Shown here piece by piece: positions 7,195 to 9,297 of a stretch of 9,297 nt of DNA (the stretch's first letter is position 1; each line of letters opens with the position of its first letter). Under the pieces are notes generated by a model that was not told where the DNA came from, did not search any database, and was given only the letters and a program-made list of their open reading frames with translations. The stretch comes from an uncultured Actinomycetes bacterium (lineage in GTDB: Bacteria > Actinomycetota > Actinomycetes > Nanopelagicales > Nanopelagicaceae), in assembly GCA_903897155.1 (NCBI GenBank), contig CAIUAO010000007.1:1-9297 (forward strand), read 5' to 3'. The position numbers and the translations under genes are program-made.

Positions 7195-7938
7195 TTACTT
7201 AAGTGTGAGGGTTTCACCGTGAACATACTTATGAGTTGGTCCACCTTTTAATACATGCACGCCTGCAACCCCATGGACAGTAAACGTTGAATCTACATAA
7301 CTCGTTTCTGGGTCTAAACCGCAGACCGCAGCAGTGCCCTCGTCAACACCAATAACCCAGATTCCTTCGGGTGCCCGAAGCATGTGTGAAGCAGCGGCAT
7401 CTGGAATCCAACCAAAAAACTTGTTGTAATGAGGAATCGTTCGAACTGTCGGCAAAATATTTAAACCAGGCGATCCTTCTTCCTTCATCTTACGAAAGTT
7501 TGGAATATCACCTGCCATCACCATTGCACCTGCACTACATCCGGCAAGTGATGAACCACTTCGCCAGTTTCTCTCAATAGCTTCCCAAACAGGAGTATTA
7601 ATCAGTGATGCTGCTAAATAATGTGGGTCACCCCCTGAAAAATAAATCAGGCCTGCATCTTCAATCAGTTCTGCGATCTCTTTGTTCATTGCATCATCAC
7701 GGTTAAATACCGGAAGGAATACTTGTTCTGCCCCAATCCGATCAGCTTGTTCCTTGCCAAGTGTTTGCCAATATTCAAGGCGGGTTTTAGTTTCACGCCC
7801 TGCAGCTAGCGGCAATTGAATAAATGTATTTTTCTTTCCACGCTCTATGCCTTTTCTCAGCAGAGATGCTTCAAGATCTTGCATCACAGGCAAATACTCA
7901 CCTGAACCGACTAATGCAAGGGCGCCAACGTGCTCCAT
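7195..7938 (-). CDS. peptidase S51 family protein (cyanophycinase/PepE-like)
   Basis: A 247-residue cytoplasmic protein of the class I glutamine-amidotransferase-like fold; no signal peptide is seen. Nucleophile elbow GCSAGAM (133-139) has Ser135 rather than Cys, marking it as a serine hydrolase of the S51 type. Supporting motifs are GSGEY (11-15), FSGGDPHYL (100-108, oxyanion region), PHYNKF (169-174, candidate catalytic His170), GVDEGTAAVCG (197-207) and FTVHGVAGVHVL (219-230). Characterised relatives are PepE (Asp-X dipeptides) and cyanophycinase (cyanophycin to beta-Asp-Arg). The cyanophycinase form D-HF--R is not present at His170, so the substrate is left open. It appears to lead an operon with the membrane protein and the MFS transporter. 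The start ATG at 7938 lies 6 nt after a TAGAGT -10 element, consistent with a leaderless mRNA. Confidence 0.87.
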   Translation of the reverse strand: MEHVGALALVGSGEYLPVMQDLEASLLRKGIERGKKNTFIQLPLAAGRETKTRLEYWQTLGKEQADRIGAEQVFLPVFNRDDAMNKEIAELIEDAGLIYFSGGDPHYLAASLINTPVWEAIERNWRSGSSLAGCSAGAMVMAGDIPNFRKMKEEGSPGLNILPTVRTIPHYNKFFGWIPDAAASHMLRAPEGIWVIGVDEGTAAVCGLDPETSYVDSTFTVHGVAGVHVLKGGPTHKYVHGETLTLK

Positions 7939-7944
7939 GCCATC

Positions 7945-7950
7945 ACTCTA
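7945..7950 (-). promoter_or_regulatory. putative leaderless -10 element of the S51 operon
   Basis: On the minus strand TAGAGT fits TAnnnT and is followed by 6 nt (GATGGC) and the ATG at 7938. Transcription would begin at, or within a base or two of, the start codon. No Shine-Dalgarno sequence is present. The corresponding -35 position would fall in the first codons of the divergent LCP gene and shows no clear match. Confidence 0.5.
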
Positions 7951-7955
7951 GTCTG

Positions 7956-7961
7956 TAAGAT
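7956..7961 (+). promoter_or_regulatory. putative leaderless -10 element of the LCP gene
   Basis: TAAGAT fits TAnnnT and is followed by 7 nt (TCACCGC) and an ATG at 7969, the same geometry as at galT. It lies only 5 bp from the oppositely oriented -10 of the S51 operon, so polymerase could occupy only one at a time. It supports 7969 as the true start rather than the upstream in-frame ATG at 7930. Confidence 0.5.
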
Positions 7962-7968
7962 TCACCGC

Positions 7969-9114
7969 ATGCGAGGACGGAAAACTATTGCGATCATTTC
8001 CGTAGCAATGACCTTCCTTTCACTCTCCTTTTATCTCTTTGCTAAAGGGGCGGGCAGCGCGATACCACGCTCAAGTGTCCTTAATGGGGCAAAGAAATCA
8101 GTACACGGTGATACAAATATTCTTTTGCTCGGCTTAGATTCACGGCGTGATAACAACGGTAATAATCTGCCACGCAAACTTCTAGATACGATGCACGTTG
8201 GCTCAAGTAGCGCCATCGGTGGATACAACACCAACACAATGATTTTAATTCATATCCCAGCAGATGGTTCACATGCTGTTGCTATTTCTATTCCTCGTGA
8301 TGACTATGTCGATGTCGCAGGCTATGGTCCACAAAAGATTAAAGAAGCATATGGGCTTGCTAAGTACAGCTCTGAAATTAAACTTCTTAAAGCAGGTGTG
8401 CAAAATCCAGAACGTGAGAAGCAAAGTAGAGATGTTGGCCGGGCACTAACTATTGCAACTATCGGAACCTTGCTTGATGTTCCAATTGATCACTTTGCAG
8501 AGGTAAACCTCGTTGGTTTCTATGATCTTGCAAACGCTATTGGTGGAGTACAAGTCTGTCTGAATCACGCTGTAAATGATGCCAAGTACTCCGGCGCAAT
8601 TCTTCCAGCAGGACTCCAAACTATTACAGGTACTCAAGCACTTGCTTTCGTTCGTCAGCGCCACGGATTGCCAAATGGCGACCTGGATCGAACACATAGA
8701 CAACAAGCATTTATCACCGGTGTTATCACTAAGTTTCGCACGCAAGGTTTATTTGGTGATCTAGGAAAACTCAAGGGTTTGCTAGGTGTGGCACAAAAGG
8801 ATGTAGTCATCGATAGCGGCTGGGATGTACTTGGGTTCTTGCCACAGGCAAAAGCACTTACCGGTGGACACATTACTTTCCATACATTGCCTATCGAGGG
8901 CTATGCCATGCGCAATAGCCAATCAGTAAATTTGATCGATATTCCTACTGTTCAAAAATTTACACATGATCTTTTCTACCCAGCTCCAAAATCTACTGCG
9001 TCCCCAAGTCCAAGCCCCTCATCAACTAAGAGTGCCACCGCGAAACCATTTAACTTTGCTCATTTAGCAAATGGAGATGCAGTAAATGGCGCAGGAATAC
9101 CGTGTGTTAACTAA
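7969..9114 (+). CDS. LytR-CpsA-Psr (LCP) family cell-wall glycopolymer ligase
   Basis: With the start at 7969 the protein is 381 residues: a short basic N-terminus (MRGRK), one transmembrane anchor (about 7-25) and an extracytoplasmic LCP domain (about 48-255). Family motifs are ILLLGLDSRRD (51-61, Asp57 and Arg59), NTNTMILIHIP (87-97), SIPRDDYVDV (108-117, Arg110), VPIDHFAEVNLVGF (171-184), LAFVRQR (225-231) and GDLDRTHRQQ (237-246). LCP enzymes move undecaprenyl-linked glycopolymers onto peptidoglycan. The usual Asp of the (R)SDT motif is Asn89 here. After the domain come a Ser/Pro-rich linker (about 338-358) and a short tail ending in CVN; Cys197 and Cys379 are the only cysteines and could pair. 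An in-frame ATG at 7930 would add 13 residues but would overlap the divergent gene and the -10 element. Confidence 0.92.
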   Translation: MRGRKTIAIISVAMTFLSLSFYLFAKGAGSAIPRSSVLNGAKKSVHGDTNILLLGLDSRRDNNGNNLPRKLLDTMHVGSSSAIGGYNTNTMILIHIPADGSHAVAISIPRDDYVDVAGYGPQKIKEAYGLAKYSSEIKLLKAGVQNPEREKQSRDVGRALTIATIGTLLDVPIDHFAEVNLVGFYDLANAIGGVQVCLNHAVNDAKYSGAILPAGLQTITGTQALAFVRQRHGLPNGDLDRTHRQQAFITGVITKFRTQGLFGDLGKLKGLLGVAQKDVVIDSGWDVLGFLPQAKALTGGHITFHTLPIEGYAMRNSQSVNLIDIPTVQKFTHDLFYPAPKSTASPSPSPSSTKSATAKPFNFAHLANGDAVNGAGIPCVN

Positions 9115-9118
9115 TGTT

Positions 9119-9297
9119 TTATAGCCTATTAGCTCTCGTGGTCTGGCCACCAACTGCGCATATTGTGAAGATCGCAACTCCAATGATTGGAACAGTACTG
9201 CTTTGAATGGCGACGAAGAATCCTCCACCCATTCCACCGATAACTTCCCACGGTTTTAATCTACGCGTGCGCAAGGCTTTCCAAATATTTACTAGCC
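9119..9297 (-). CDS. YdcZ/DUF606-family membrane protein, 3' part, apparently truncated
   Basis: Fifty-eight codons run in from the window edge on the minus strand and end at TAA (9121-9119). The segment RLKPWEVIGGMGGGFFVAI...GVAIFTICAVGGQT resembles the middle of DMT-superfamily YdcZ (DUF606) proteins, which carry a W-x-(L/I)-GG-x-x-G-x-FFV pattern, a helix and then a (A/G)(S/G)Q motif. In E. coli YdcZ roughly 45 residues, including a final helix, follow the Q motif; here only TRANRL follows before the stop. The other reading frames do not restore the missing part. The gene may therefore be 3'-truncated, or be a divergent family member. The 5' end is outside the window. It converges on the LCP gene with 4 bp between stop codons. 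Confidence 0.6.
   Translation of the reverse strand, partial: LVNIWKALRTRRLKPWEVIGGMGGGFFVAIQSSTVPIIGVAIFTICAVGGQTTRANRL

Noticed and set aside
8446..8745. 99-codon open frame antisense to the LCP gene
   Set aside because: Covered by conserved LCP motifs on the other strand; its translation shows no family features.
9138..9150. Small hairpin GTGG-tctgg-CCAC after the LCP gene
   Set aside because: Only four base pairs, no T-run, and it lies inside the YdcZ-like coding segment.
1..9297. Search for CRISPR repeats, tRNA/rRNA genes, IS ends, integrase sites and prophage genes
   Set aside because: No regularly spaced repeats, tRNA-like cloverleaf, terminal inverted repeats or mobile-element proteins were seen; nearly every base is coding.

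Overview
The window is an extremely gene-dense piece of a bacterial chromosome with moderate-to-low G+C (estimated by eye, not counted). Protein content points to an actinobacterium: an ACT-domain malic enzyme, an actinobacterial-type GalT, an LCP cell-wall ligase with a Ser/Pro tail, and an HtrA-like anchored protease. A small, streamlined genome such as the freshwater Nanopelagicales (acI) lineage would fit, because intergenic gaps are tiny, codirectional genes overlap by one base and several starts look leaderless. That placement is inference. Nothing here looks like a phage, insertion sequence, CRISPR array, tRNA or rRNA.

Layout. Positions 1-1511 (+): the 3' end of uracil phosphoribosyltransferase (upp), overlapping by one base (TAATG) an ACT-domain malic enzyme. 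Positions 1535-2620 (+): galT, with its own apparent leaderless promoter, ending tail-to-tail inside the end of a Uup-type ABC-F ATPase. Positions 5499-2600 (-): a membrane-anchored HtrA/S1C serine protease with a PDZ domain, joined by another TAATG overlap to the ABC-F gene. Positions 7938-5582 (-): a three-gene unit of an S51 (cyanophycinase/PepE-like) peptidase, a small two-helix membrane protein with a coiled-coil tail, and an MFS exporter-like transporter. The last two are again joined by TAATG. Positions 7969-9114 (+): an LCP-family cell-wall glycopolymer ligase, divergent from the S51 gene across a 30-bp gap that holds two back-to-back -10 elements. Positions 9119-9297 (-): the end of a YdcZ/DUF606-type membrane protein that appears to stop early, 4 bp from the LCP stop codon.

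How the genes relate: upp (pyrimidine salvage), malic enzyme (malate to pyruvate) and galT (Leloir galactose metabolism) are housekeeping metabolism. The protease and the LCP ligase act on the outer face of the membrane or at the wall. The S51/two-helix/MFS unit could be a small hydrolysis-plus-transport module, but its substrate cannot be read from sequence. I found no strong case for an entirely new system. The most interesting points are the overlapping divergent leaderless promoters, the repeated TAATG coupling, the Cys-containing segment inserted in the protease, the S51-MFS unit and the truncated YdcZ homologue.
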